Assembly (NCBI RefSeq): GCF_031599675.1 | Contig: NZ_CP134223.1 | Span: 2,976,001-3,040,000 of the forward strand | DNA length: 64,000 nucleotides | Direction: 5' to 3' | From: Paenibacillus pedocola | GTDB taxonomy: Bacteria; Bacillota; Bacilli; Paenibacillales; Paenibacillaceae | Part shown: positions 1-8,247 of the stretch, piece after piece | Position numbering within the stretch: the first letter of the stretch is position 1 | Layout: each line of letters opens with the position of its first letter | Notes under the pieces: model-generated | Database searches by the model: none | The model's input: the letters and a program-made list of their open reading frames with translations, nothing else | Told to the model about the DNA's origin: nothing | Position numbers and translations under genes: made by a program

Positions 1-555
1 TTAACTTGGCAGTGGGAGAATAAAGTCATTCCATATTGGAAGGAAATGGGCGAGTTTGCAACGCAGCATGGCGTGAAGATCGGGCTCGAGCTGCACGGCG
101 GCTTCTCGGTGCACACACCAGCTACATTGCTGCGTCTCAGAGACGCAGCAGGGGAGGCTATCGGTGCTAACCTTGACCCGAGCCATATGTGGTGGCAGGG
201 TATTGATCCGGTGCAGGCGATTCACATTCTCGGACGCCGCGGCGCAATTCACCATTTCCATGCTAAGGATACCGTCATTGATCCGGTGAATGTTAACATG
301 TACGGATTGACAGACATGCAGTCCTATGGCAATATGCTGGACCGCGCATGGCAGTTCCGCTCTGTGGGTTATGGACATGATGTGAAGACATGGGCTGATA
401 TTATCAGTGCCCTCCGTCTGGTCGGTTATGATTATGTAGTCAGCATTGAGCATGAGGATGGTCTGATGTCCATCGAAGAGGGCTTCTCCAAAGCTGTCGA
501 TAATCTCCGGCAGGTTCTGATAGAGGAACCGCTTGGCGATATGTGGTGGGTGTAG
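1..555 (+). CDS. Sugar phosphate isomerase/epimerase, TIM barrel (5' end cut by window)
   Basis: The reading frame is open from the first base, so the start lies upstream of the window; about 184 C-terminal residues are visible. The order of conserved acidic and histidine residues fits the AP endonuclease 2/xylose isomerase-like barrel: LELHGG near residue 33, NLDPSH near 56, HFHAKD near 86 and SIEHED near 150. In this family such residues bind a divalent metal and the sugar in isomerases, epimerases or inosose dehydratases. The substrate cannot be told from this fragment. The stop is only 6 bp before the kinase-like gene, so the two are probably co-transcribed, which may suggest a sugar or inositol-like catabolic role. 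Confidence 0.85.
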   Translation, partial: LTWQWENKVIPYWKEMGEFATQHGVKIGLELHGGFSVHTPATLLRLRDAAGEAIGANLDPSHMWWQGIDPVQAIHILGRRGAIHHFHAKDTVIDPVNVNMYGLTDMQSYGNMLDRAWQFRSVGYGHDVKTWADIISALRLVGYDYVVSIEHEDGLMSIEEGFSKAVDNLRQVLIEEPLGDMWWV

Positions 556-561
556 CGTTTT

Positions 562-1542
562 ATGGAGAGCTTCACTAAGGTCAAACTGGATGACCGGCAG
601 CTGGAGAGGCTGGTTCACACCGCCTTTGCTGCGGATATAACCATCGTCTCCAGTACGGAGCTGACGGGCGGATTTTTTAATACCGCCTATGATTTGTTGC
701 TCAGTGATGGAAGGTCTGTCATTCTGAAGGTCGCTCCTTCGGAGGAAACGCAGACGTTGAGTTATGAGAAGGACATTATGCGGGCTGAAGTGGAAGCTAT
801 GCGGCTCGTCGCGGCAAGGGGAAAAGTTCCGGTTCCTGTTGTCTACAGCTTTGACGAGAGCCGGAGCTTAATCCCCTGCCCTTATTTTTTCATGGAGAAG
901 GTTGAAGGCCAGCCATACAGTGAGGTAAAAGAAAGTTATTCGGCCGGGGAGAGAGCCGCGGTTGAGGCTGAGCTTGGCCGGTATCAGCGGCTGATTAATG
1001 AATTTACGGGACCGGGGTTCGGCCTGTTCGGACGGGATACAGAGGGAACCGCGGCTTCGTGGCGGGAAACGTTTACTACTATGATATCCAATCTTTTTGC
1101 AGATGCACGGAATCTGAATGCAGTCCTGCCGGCAAGCGAAGAGGAAATCAGGCAGGTGCTGGAGCAATATCTGCCTGCGCTGGATGAGGTGACAGAACCG
1201 CGTCTGATTCACTGGGATCTGTGGAATGGCAATCTGTTTGTTAAAGACGGTGTAATTGTCTCAATCATTGACTGGGAGAGGGCGCTGTGGGGGGATGTGC
1301 TGATGGAGTATTACTTCCGGCACTTCGAGAATTCACAGGCCTTTATTCAGGGGTATGGGCAGACTTTTGACAGTCCAAACGAACATCTCCGTAAAAAGCT
1401 CTATGATTTCTATCTTGATCTGATCCTGGTGATTGAGTGCTACTCCAGGCAGTATAAAGATGACAATCATGTGCGGTGGGCTGCAGAGAATCTGGCGGAG
1501 AGCTGGAAGTCCTTCAAGCATAACAATGCTTCCAAATTGTGA
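562..1542 (+). CDS. Aminoglycoside phosphotransferase (APH)-fold kinase
   Basis: This 326-residue protein has the APH/choline kinase fold. The N-terminal lobe has a glycine-rich stretch (LTGGFFNTAYDLL) and an ATP-binding Lys in VILKV. The catalytic loop is LIHWDLWNGNLF near residue 219, a Brenner-type HxDxxxxN with Asp as base. It is followed by IIDWERALWGD near residue 236, which holds the metal-binding Asp. The real substrate may be an alcohol, sugar or amino-alcohol; nothing here shows antibiotic resistance. It begins 6 bp after the isomerase stop, which implies translational coupling. A hairpin terminator follows directly. Confidence 0.85.
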   Translation: MESFTKVKLDDRQLERLVHTAFAADITIVSSTELTGGFFNTAYDLLLSDGRSVILKVAPSEETQTLSYEKDIMRAEVEAMRLVAARGKVPVPVVYSFDESRSLIPCPYFFMEKVEGQPYSEVKESYSAGERAAVEAELGRYQRLINEFTGPGFGLFGRDTEGTAASWRETFTTMISNLFADARNLNAVLPASEEEIRQVLEQYLPALDEVTEPRLIHWDLWNGNLFVKDGVIVSIIDWERALWGDVLMEYYFRHFENSQAFIQGYGQTFDSPNEHLRKKLYDFYLDLILVIECYSRQYKDDNHVRWAAENLAESWKSFKHNNASKL

Positions 1543-1543
1543 A

Positions 1544-1588
1544 ACAAGAAGGCCGGATCTCGCTCCTAGCGGGTTCCGGTCTTCTTGT
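1544..1588. terminator. Hairpin terminator between convergent genes
   Basis: A 14-bp stem (1544-1557 with 1575-1588, one G-U pair) lies right after the kinase stop and before the end of the convergent fabV. The U-tract is weak on both strands, so terminator activity is inferred from position and stem strength. Confidence 0.6.
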
Positions 1589-1656
1589 ATATAAAATAGT
1601 GCGTAATAAGCTTCACGAAATGGATGTTTCTTCTTGTGTCAGCGCTGCAGACATTT

Positions 1657-2847
1657 TCAGAACTGGTTAGGGACACTGACGTGAGGATTCGTGTCAGCTT
1701 CGTAATTAACGCCGTCTGTTTCAAAGCCGAATAGCTGGAAGAATTCCTTCCTGTAGCCGGCAAGATCGGACAGCTCATAAATATTCTCGGTTGTGATCAA
1801 GGGCCAAAGCCGGTCCACTTCTGTCTGAACAGAAGGCTTCAGCTCCCAATCGTCAATGCGGATCCGGCCTTCTTCGTCAACAGAAGTGCCTTTGGGCGAA
1901 TACAGGCATTCTGTGAACAGGCGGTAAGCCTGCTCAATGCAGCCTTCGTGAAGGCCTTGAGCTTTCATCACCTTGTATAGAAGAGAGGTGTAGAGCGGGA
2001 CTACAGGAAGCGCTGAACTGGATTGGGTCACCAGCCCTTTACTGACAACGACATAGGCTCTGCCCCCTTGAGCAGCAAGTTGCTCATTGAGCTGCCGTGC
2101 AGTGGCCTCGAGGTGGTCTTTGGCCTGGCCAATGCTGCCTTTGCGGTAGATTTCCTGAGTAAGTTCAGGTCCAATATAGGAGAATGCCAGGGTCATTGCA
2201 TGGTCAGCCAGAACTCCCGCTTCCCGCAGACTGTCAATCCACAGCTGCCAGTCTTCTCCGCCCATGACATGGACGGTACTTTCAATCTCTGATTCTGTAG
2301 CAGGATCTATGGTTACTGGGCTGACTTCACCAGTGTGAAAGTTTACCGTCTTGTTCGTATAGGGATGCTTAACCGGCTTCAGCACCGAATTGTACACTTC
2401 ACCGCTTACAGGGTCTGTCCGGCGTGCAGTAGCTACACTGTAAATCACAAGATCGACCTGTCCCAGTTCGCGCTTGATCAGCCGGGTGGTACGGTCCTTG
2501 GTCTCCTTGCTAAAAGCATCGCCGCAGACACTGTAGGACCTCAGGCCTGTATCAAGCGCAGACTGCTCGAAGGCTGCCGAGTTATACCATCCGGCGGACG
2601 CGGTACGAGTGTCAGTAGCTGTACTTGGACGGTATACACCTACCGTCGCCGCTCCGGCACCGAAGGCTGCAGCGATTCTCGAGGCCAGGCCGTACCCGGT
2701 TGAGGCGCCGATGACAAGTACATTGCGTGGACCTTGAACCGTTGGCTTGCCCTTTATATACTCTATCTGCTCCTGAACCTGCCGGGCGCAGCCCACGGGG
2801 TGGGCGGTCGTGCATATGAAGCCGCGTGTGCGTGGTTTGATGATCAT
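1657..2847 (-). CDS. fabV: Enoyl-ACP / trans-2-enoyl-CoA reductase, FabV/TER type
   Basis: This 396-residue protein has the full FabV length. FabV/TER enzymes reduce the trans-2 double bond of enoyl-ACP or enoyl-CoA with NADH at the last step of the fatty-acid elongation cycle or in butyryl-CoA formation. The Rossmann nucleotide loop GASTGYG is at residues 47-53. The family's Y-x8-K catalytic pair is Tyr234 and Lys243. The C-terminus carries the FAD-binding-9-like extension usual in the family. An AAAGGA site lies about 9 nt before the ATG. The gene is monocistronic and divergent from the OppD-like gene. fabF lies 3 kb away but is not in the same operon. FabV-type reductases are known as intrinsically triclosan tolerant. 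Confidence 0.93.
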   Translation of the reverse strand: MIIKPRTRGFICTTAHPVGCARQVQEQIEYIKGKPTVQGPRNVLVIGASTGYGLASRIAAAFGAGAATVGVYRPSTATDTRTASAGWYNSAAFEQSALDTGLRSYSVCGDAFSKETKDRTTRLIKRELGQVDLVIYSVATARRTDPVSGEVYNSVLKPVKHPYTNKTVNFHTGEVSPVTIDPATESEIESTVHVMGGEDWQLWIDSLREAGVLADHAMTLAFSYIGPELTQEIYRKGSIGQAKDHLEATARQLNEQLAAQGGRAYVVVSKGLVTQSSSALPVVPLYTSLLYKVMKAQGLHEGCIEQAYRLFTECLYSPKGTSVDEEGRIRIDDWELKPSVQTEVDRLWPLITTENIYELSDLAGYRKEFFQLFGFETDGVNYEADTNPHVSVPNQF

Positions 2848-3033
2848 GAAGGAGTCATTCCTTTCTTATTTAAGAGGGTAATTGTTAATTTAGTATGACA
2901 TAATGCAAGACTATATTATAGTTAACAGCTTTTTAAGATCATGTTTTGTTATAATTATAAATTATGGATTAAACAACTGATGACGTTCAGGTAATCTGAC
3001 ATGAATTTGTGATGATTCATTTTCAGAAAGCTC

Positions 3034-3063
3034 TTGACTAAGAGGCATAAAAATAGATAAAAT
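3034..3063 (+). promoter_or_regulatory. Predicted sigma-A promoter of the OppD-like gene
   Basis: A -35 box TTGACT (3034-3039) and a -10 box TAAAAT (3058-3063) are separated by 18 bp in an AT-rich stretch about 70 bp before the start codon. Confidence 0.55.
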
Positions 3064-3087
3064 AATACTTATTGCCTATCTATATAC

Positions 3088-3102
3088 TGAGAATCATTAT
3101 CG
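3088..3102 (+). promoter_or_regulatory. Fur-box-like operator
   Basis: TGAGAATCATTATCG matches the 7-1-7 Fur consensus TGATAATNATTATCA at 12 of 14 fixed positions. It lies just downstream of the predicted transcription start of the OppD-like gene, a typical place for an iron-responsive repressor to act. Confidence 0.5.
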
Positions 3103-3133
3103 TACTTTTGAAAAGAGCAGAGAGGGTGACAGG

Positions 3134-4204
3134 ATGGAGCGCCTTTTAGAGGTAAAAGACTTAGCAATTTCATTCAAAACACGCGGCGGAGAGGTTCAAG
3201 CGATCCGTGGTGTTAACTTTCATGTGAATAAAGGTGAAACACTGGCGATTGTAGGCGAATCCGGTTCCGGTAAAAGCGTAACTTCCCAAGCGGTCATGAA
3301 ACTTGTTCCTCAGCCGCAGGGTCAATACAAACGTGGTCAAATCTTATTCGACGGACAAGACCTGATTCCGAAAACCGAAAAGCAAATGCAGAAAATCCGC
3401 GGTAAAGAAATCGGCATGATCTTCCAGGATCCAATGACTTCCCTGAATCCAATGATGAAGGTCGGCAAGCAAATTACCGAAGTGCTGTTCAAGCACGAAA
3501 AAATCTCCAAAGATGCTGCCTATAAACGTGGTATCGAGCTGTTGAGCCTGGTAGGCATTCCGTCACCGGAACGCCGTTTTCAGCAGTATCCGCATGAGTT
3601 CAGCGGCGGGATGCGCCAGCGTGTCGTAATCGCTATGGCACTTGCGGCTAACCCTAAGCTGCTGATTGCCGATGAGCCGACAACTGCGCTCGACGTAACC
3701 ATTCAGGCACAAATTCTTGACCTGATGAAGGATCTGCAGAAAAAAATCGACACAGCGATTATCTTTATTACCCATGACCTTGGTGTAGTTGCCAGAATGG
3801 CTGACCGTGTAGCGGTTATGTATGCCGGTCAGATTGTTGAAATGGGTACTGCTGAAGAGATCTTCTATGATCCTAGACATCCTTACACTTGGGGCTTACT
3901 TGCTTCCATGCCAAGTCTGGAGAGCAAAGGTTCCCTGCTGACAGCTATTCCGGGAACACCTCCCGATCTGATCAAGCCGCCTAAGGGTGATGCATTTGCT
4001 CTGCGCAGCACCTATGCTATGGCGATTGACATGGAGAAGGAACCTCCGATGTATAAAGTATCGGATTCACACTTGGTGAAATCCTGGCTGATGCATCCGA
4101 TGGCTCCGGCTGTTGAGCCGCCTGATGTGGTGAAGAAGAGACAGCGTGTAATGCCGAATGCTTATCCTCAGCCAATTCTGGTAGAAGGCAACAGCGTGTA
4201 TTAA
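3134..4204 (+). CDS. Oligopeptide/dipeptide-type ABC transporter ATPase (OppD/DppD family), orphan
   Basis: This 356-residue protein is the ATP-hydrolysing subunit type of peptide or metal-chelate importers. Walker A (GESGSGKS) is near residue 41, the Q-loop is [10 protein letters not shown], the signature is SGGMRQR, Walker B is LLIADEPT and the H-loop is ITHDLG. After the core comes the Opp-specific C-terminal extension ([14 protein letters not shown], then [12 protein letters not shown]). That extension normally holds a four-Cys cluster, and no such Cys are seen here. No OppF, permease or binding protein is adjacent: a terminator follows directly and GH43 comes next. It must therefore work with components encoded elsewhere. 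The Fur-like box upstream allows iron regulation. Confidence 0.9.
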   Translation: MERLLEVKDLAISFKTRGGEVQAIRGVNFHVNKGETLAIVGESGSGKSVTSQAVMKLVPQPQGQYKRGQILFDGQDLIPKTEKQMQKIRGKEIGMIFQDPMTSLNPMMKVGKQITEVLFKHEKISKDAAYKRGIELLSLVGIPSPERRFQQYPHEFSGGMRQRVVIAMALAANPKLLIADEPTTALDVTIQAQILDLMKDLQKKIDTAIIFITHDLGVVARMADRVAVMYAGQIVEMGTAEEIFYDPRHPYTWGLLASMPSLESKGSLLTAIPGTPPDLIKPPKGDAFALRSTYAMAIDMEKEPPMYKVSDSHLVKSWLMHPMAPAVEPPDVVKKRQRVMPNAYPQPILVEGNSVY

Positions 4205-4234
4205 TTATCGGTTTAAGTTTATACTAATAAGATT

Positions 4235-4267
4235 AGCGTCAGTCCGTTATACGGATTGGCGCTTTTT
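4235..4267 (+). terminator. Rho-independent terminator
   Basis: A 12-bp stem with two G-U pairs (4235-4246 with 4252-4263) runs into TTTTT, about 30 bp after the OppD-like stop codon. Confidence 0.85.
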
Positions 4268-4355
4268 GTGCGATAAAGGTGTATTTCAAAAGGATTTAGG
4301 CAGCATTATGTTTTATAAAAGTATGAACTAATATTAATATATATAAATAAAAGTA

Positions 4356-4384
4356 TTGACTATTTTTCTTTTTCACAGCACAAT
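4356..4384 (+). promoter_or_regulatory. Predicted promoter of the GH43 gene
   Basis: TTGACT (4356-4361), a 17-bp spacer and CACAAT (4379-4384) precede the lipoprotein gene. The -35 box is good and the -10 box weak. Confidence 0.4.
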
Positions 4385-4411
4385 GTAAGGGTATACATAG
4401 GAGGTATTCTC

Positions 4412-5839
4412 ATGAAAAAACGTGCTATGACCACATTATTATCCTTAACCCTGTTATCCGGCTGCAGCGGCAGCGGTGCACCCCAGTTCAAGAATGTATC
4501 GGTGCATGATCCTTCCGTTATTAAGGTGAACAATACGTATTATGTATTCGGTTCCCATCTGGCTTCGGCCAAATCCAAGGACCTGATCTCGTGGAAACAG
4601 ATTTCTTCTGTAGTGGAAGACGGCAATAAGCTCATTCCGAATGTTACCGAAGAGCTCAGCGAGACCTTCAACTGGGCTAAAACAGACACGCTGTGGGCGC
4701 CGGATGTGATTCAGCTTGATGACGGCAAATTCTATATGTACTATAACGCCTGCAAAGGGGATTCACCTCTATCAGCGATGGGGATTGCCGTCTCTAACAA
4801 GATTGAAGGGCCTTACAAGGATCTGGGGATCATTCTGAAATCCGGAATGGCCGGAGCAGGAAGTGACGGTGAAATTTATGATGCCACCCAGAAGCCGAAT
4901 GTAGTGGACCCGGATGTGTTCTTTGATAAGGACGGCAAGCTGTGGATGGTATATGGTTCGTATTCAGGCGGAATCTTTATCCTGGAACTTGACCCGGCTA
5001 CAGGCTTCCCGCTTCCGGATCAGGGCTACGGCAAGAAGCTGCTGGGCGCGAATCATGCCCGGATCGAAGGGCCTTATATGCTATATAGCCCGGAAACCGA
5101 TTATTACTATCTGTTCCTATCCTACGGTGGGCTGGATACCAAAGGCGGATATAATATCCGTGTCGCCCGCTCCAAGAATCCGGATGGCCCTTTTGAGGAT
5201 TCAGAAGGCAAGGCTATGATAGATGCCAAAGGCAATCCGAAGAAGCTGTTCGACGATAAGTTCTATGCACCTTACGGAGTGAAGCTGATGGGCAATTTCG
5301 AATTCAGAAACGGTGATTCGGAGCCTGCGGCCATTGGAGAAGGATACGTATCACCCGGGCATAATTCAGCCTACTATGATGAGAAGAGCGGCCAGTATTA
5401 TCTGATTTTCCATACCCGTTTCCACAACCGGGGAGAAGAGCATGAGGTGCGGGTGCATCAGATGTTCATGAACGAGGAGGGCTGGCCGGTAGTGGCTCCC
5501 CACCGGTATAGCGGTGAGAAGATCGCTGCGTACACTTCCGAAGAGGTTACCGGAGAGTACAAATACGTGAACCACGGGAAGGACATTACAGCCAAGTCTG
5601 TAGTATCGAAAATGATTGAGCTGACTGCTGACGGTAAGATCACTGGAGCGGTAACAGGCACATGGAGCTTAAGCGGGGAACATACTGTTAAGTTAACGGT
5701 GGAAGGCAAAGAATACAGCGGCGTTTTCCTGAAGGAATGGAATGAAGCAGTGGACGGCAATGTGATGACATTTACCGCACTTTCCAAAGAGGGTATAGCT
5801 GTTTGGGGAAGTCATGTACTGACAGAACCTAAGGAATAG
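4412..5839 (+). CDS. Glycoside hydrolase family 43 lipoprotein, arabinan endo-1,5-alpha-L-arabinosidase-like
   Basis: This 475-residue protein is exported and lipid-anchored: the signal peptide ends in LLSGC with Cys18. The five-bladed GH43 propeller begins at VHDPSV, where Asp33 is the expected catalytic base. It continues with LWAPDV, VVDPDVFFDKDG (pKa-modulating Asp region) and ARIEGPYM (expected general acid Glu). The HNSAYYDEKSGQYYLIFHTRF strand is typical of arabinanases. The last ~110 residues form a small beta domain like the C-terminal domain of extracellular AbnA-type enzymes. It would cut arabinan at the cell surface. No arabinose genes are adjacent. Start is supported by GGAGG 7 nt upstream. 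Confidence 0.88.
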   Translation: MKKRAMTTLLSLTLLSGCSGSGAPQFKNVSVHDPSVIKVNNTYYVFGSHLASAKSKDLISWKQISSVVEDGNKLIPNVTEELSETFNWAKTDTLWAPDVIQLDDGKFYMYYNACKGDSPLSAMGIAVSNKIEGPYKDLGIILKSGMAGAGSDGEIYDATQKPNVVDPDVFFDKDGKLWMVYGSYSGGIFILELDPATGFPLPDQGYGKKLLGANHARIEGPYMLYSPETDYYYLFLSYGGLDTKGGYNIRVARSKNPDGPFEDSEGKAMIDAKGNPKKLFDDKFYAPYGVKLMGNFEFRNGDSEPAAIGEGYVSPGHNSAYYDEKSGQYYLIFHTRFHNRGEEHEVRVHQMFMNEEGWPVVAPHRYSGEKIAAYTSEEVTGEYKYVNHGKDITAKSVVSKMIELTADGKITGAVTGTWSLSGEHTVKLTVEGKEYSGVFLKEWNEAVDGNVMTFTALSKEGIAVWGSHVLTEPKE

Positions 5840-5860
5840 TTGGTACAAGACTGTAACAGC

Positions 5861-5899
5861 AACCTCCGGATAACGTATTGACGTTGTCCGGAGGTTTTT
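5861..5899. terminator. Bidirectional terminator between GH43 gene and fabF
   Basis: A long stem (5861-5876 with 5881-5896) with a 4-nt loop and a T-run follows the GH43 stop and precedes the end of convergent fabF. Confidence 0.85.
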
Positions 5900-5902
5900 G
5901 TG

Positions 5903-7138
5903 TTACTTAAACTTCTTAACCACGATTACTGCATTGTGTCCGCCGAAGCCAAAAGAATTAGATATCCCAATATTAACTTCTGTAGTACGTGAGTGGTTTG
6001 GCACATAATCGAGGTCACAGATATCGTCAGGCGTCTCCTGGTTGATTGTAGGCGGGATCAGACCTTCCTGGATACTCTTGATCATAGCAATAGCTTCCAG
6101 TCCGCCAGCCGCACCGAGAGTGTGTCCGGTCATTGATTTATTCGCGGTTACAGGAATACGGTAGGCAGCTTCGCCGAACAGCTTTTTAATTGCGGTTGTC
6201 TCTGAACGGTCGCCGATTAAGGTGCTGGTCGCATGTGCACTGATCAGGTCTACTTCTTGCGGTTGTACTCCGGCCTCCTGCAGCGCCAGCTTCATCGCCT
6301 GATAGGCGCCAATCCCTTCGGGATGGGTTGCAACCATGTGGTATGCATCTGAACTGGCCCCGTAGCCTATAACCTCAGCATGAATGACGGCGTTCCTGCG
6401 CAGGGCGTGCGAGAGGGACTCCAGAATCAGAATAGCGCCGCCTTCGCCGATCACAAATCCGTCCCGGTTGCCGTCAAACGGCCGGCTGGCTTTCTCCGGC
6501 TCCTCATTGCGGGTCGATAAGGAAGTCGCATTGCCAAAGCTGGCCAGTGCAATTTCTGAAATCGCCGCTTCGGCGCCCCCGGCAATAACACAATCCGCAC
6601 CGCCATAGCGTATCAGCCGGAATGCTTCTCCGATTGCGGTATTTCCGATCGAGCAGGCGGTCACCGGTGACAGCGTAGGGCCAAGTGCCCCGAACCTGAT
6701 GCTGATCGTGGCTGCAGCCATATTGGAGATCAGCATAGGAATTAAAGTCGGACTGACCCTTTCCGGTCCGCGGGTCTTGAGAAGCTCTGCCTGCTCCATC
6801 AGTGTATTTATACCTCCAACACCTGAACCGACATACACACCGAGCCGCTCCCGGTCAACTTTCTCCAGCTGCAGGCCGGAATCGGCCCATGCTTCTTCAG
6901 TCGCTGCCAGCGCAAACTGGGTAAACCTGTCCATCCGGCGGGCTTCCTTGCGGCCGAATCTGGCTTCCGGATCAAAGTCCCGAACTTCTCCGGCAATCTT
7001 GCTTTTGAAGTGTGATGTATCAAATGAAGTGATCGGGGAGATCCCCGATTCACCGGCGCTTAAGCGTCTCCAGAATGGTTCTACCGAGTTGCCGAGCGGT
7101 GAAATTAAGCCCATGCCTGTAATGACTACCCGTTCCAT
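5903..7138 (-). CDS. fabF: Beta-ketoacyl-ACP synthase II (FabF-type)
   Basis: This 411-residue condensing enzyme has the KAS II length. The thiolase-fold triad is present: the nucleophile Cys in VTACSIGNTAIG, His in SAHATSTLIGD and His in NKSMTGHTLGAAGG. The C-terminus has the family signature NSFGFGGHNAV. It elongates acyl-ACP with malonyl-ACP by decarboxylative condensation. The nucleophile loop reads CSIGN rather than the more common C(A)xG, a mild divergence. No acpP or fabD/G genes adjoin it, so it is probably an extra copy with a special role. It is transcribed divergently from an MmyB-type regulator whose family can bind lipids, with a 14-bp palindrome between them. A GGAGG site is just upstream of the ATG. 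Confidence 0.92.
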   Translation of the reverse strand: MERVVITGMGLISPLGNSVEPFWRRLSAGESGISPITSFDTSHFKSKIAGEVRDFDPEARFGRKEARRMDRFTQFALAATEEAWADSGLQLEKVDRERLGVYVGSGVGGINTLMEQAELLKTRGPERVSPTLIPMLISNMAAATISIRFGALGPTLSPVTACSIGNTAIGEAFRLIRYGGADCVIAGGAEAAISEIALASFGNATSLSTRNEEPEKASRPFDGNRDGFVIGEGGAILILESLSHALRRNAVIHAEVIGYGASSDAYHMVATHPEGIGAYQAMKLALQEAGVQPQEVDLISAHATSTLIGDRSETTAIKKLFGEAAYRIPVTANKSMTGHTLGAAGGLEAIAMIKSIQEGLIPPTINQETPDDICDLDYVPNHSRTTEVNIGISNSFGFGGHNAVIVVKKFK

Positions 7139-7226
7139 ATGAATCCTCCTTGAGTCTCTTGATTACTTCCCTGTAAGGGGTATAACTGTATTTTTCCACT
7201 TTACTTATCCTATTACAAGTTGTGGT

Positions 7227-7240
7227 TTATACTAGTATAA
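7227..7240. promoter_or_regulatory. Palindromic operator candidate between fabF and MmyB-like regulator
   Basis: TTATACTAGTATAA is a perfect 14-bp palindrome in the 146-bp divergent intergenic region, close to a TATAAT at 7253-7258. It could be a binding site for the adjacent regulator; this is inference from position and symmetry. Confidence 0.4.
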
Positions 7241-7284
7241 TTACTACTATTGTATAATCATTAATTTGAAGGGCGGCATAGAAC

Positions 7285-8121
7285 ATGTCCAATCAGACCA
7301 GACTGCAGGCCTTGTCCAATTTCCTGAAATCGCGCCGGGCAGCGATAACACCAGCTTCTGCGGGACTCGCGGAAGGAACCCGCAGAAGGACTCCGGGACT
7401 AAGAAGAGAAGAAGTTGCACAGTTAGCCGGAGTAAGTAATACATGGTACACCTGGCTGGAGCAAGGGAGGGATATTAAAGTCTCTCCTTCTGTACTGGAA
7501 TGTATCGCTGGTGCGCTCAGATTGACCAAGGATGAACGGAATTATCTGTTTGCCCTGGCGCTGGAGAATGGCCCGGGCATGGCCGCGTTCCAGCAGGAGG
7601 AAGCCTCAGTGATCAGCCCGTCTCTGCAGAAAATTCTGCAGGAGCTCACGACCTGCCCGACGATTATTTCGGACCGCCGCTGCGGGATTGTCGGCTGGAA
7701 TGAGGCGGCGGCGCATGTCTTTCTGGATTTTGCCCAGCTTCTGCCGGAAGAGCGCAATATGATCCGCCTATTGTTCGTGCGCAAGGAATTCCAGCGGCTG
7801 GCCGTGAATTGGGAGCAGTTCGTCCGGGGGTTTTTGTCTATTTTCCGGGCGTATTACGGACAGTATGTGGAAGACAGCTGGTATGACGATTTTATCGCGG
7901 AAATGAAGGCTCAGCACCCTGCTTTTCATGAGCTGTGGGAGGAGAGCCGGGTCAGCAGTGCACCGGATGTGGTGCTGGAATTCCGCCATGCCAAGGCAGG
8001 GAAAATGCTGTTTCACCTTACCTCACTTCAAGTGCATGGCAGTACGGATTTACGCTGCAGTATCTATACTCCAGCCAAGGATTCCAATACGGAAGCCAAG
8101 CTGAAGCAGTTAATGAAATAA
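7285..8121 (+). CDS. XRE-type HTH regulator with MmyB-like ligand-binding domain
   Basis: This 278-residue protein has an N-terminal helix-turn-helix (residues 8-90) with the typical opening FLKSRRAAITPASAGL and RRRTPGLRREEVAQLAGVSNTWYTWLEQGRDI. The rest is the MmyB/MLTR ligand-binding PAS-like domain, recognisable from NYLFALALE, the DRRCGIVGWNEAAAHVF segment and LEFRHAKAGKMLFHLTSLQV near the end. A characterised member of this domain family was found with a fatty acid bound, so control of the divergent fabF is a plausible but unproven role. GAAGGGCGG upstream gives a weak ribosome-binding site. Confidence 0.85.
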   Translation: MSNQTRLQALSNFLKSRRAAITPASAGLAEGTRRRTPGLRREEVAQLAGVSNTWYTWLEQGRDIKVSPSVLECIAGALRLTKDERNYLFALALENGPGMAAFQQEEASVISPSLQKILQELTTCPTIISDRRCGIVGWNEAAAHVFLDFAQLLPEERNMIRLLFVRKEFQRLAVNWEQFVRGFLSIFRAYYGQYVEDSWYDDFIAEMKAQHPAFHELWEESRVSSAPDVVLEFRHAKAGKMLFHLTSLQVHGSTDLRCSIYTPAKDSNTEAKLKQLMK

Positions 8122-8247
8122 CATAGGTACAATGGTTGATAAAAAAAATTTATGTATTCATAAAAAACAATAAATATGCAATATCGAGTTTCCGGCATAT
8201 ACTTTTATTGTGATGTTAACTTTCAGATGAGCGGAAAAGGAGCTAGT

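Noticed and set aside
1..618. Long minus-strand frame opposite the isomerase
   Set aside because: It is the antisense shadow of the isomerase/kinase coding frames, has no ribosome-binding site and no recognisable protein.
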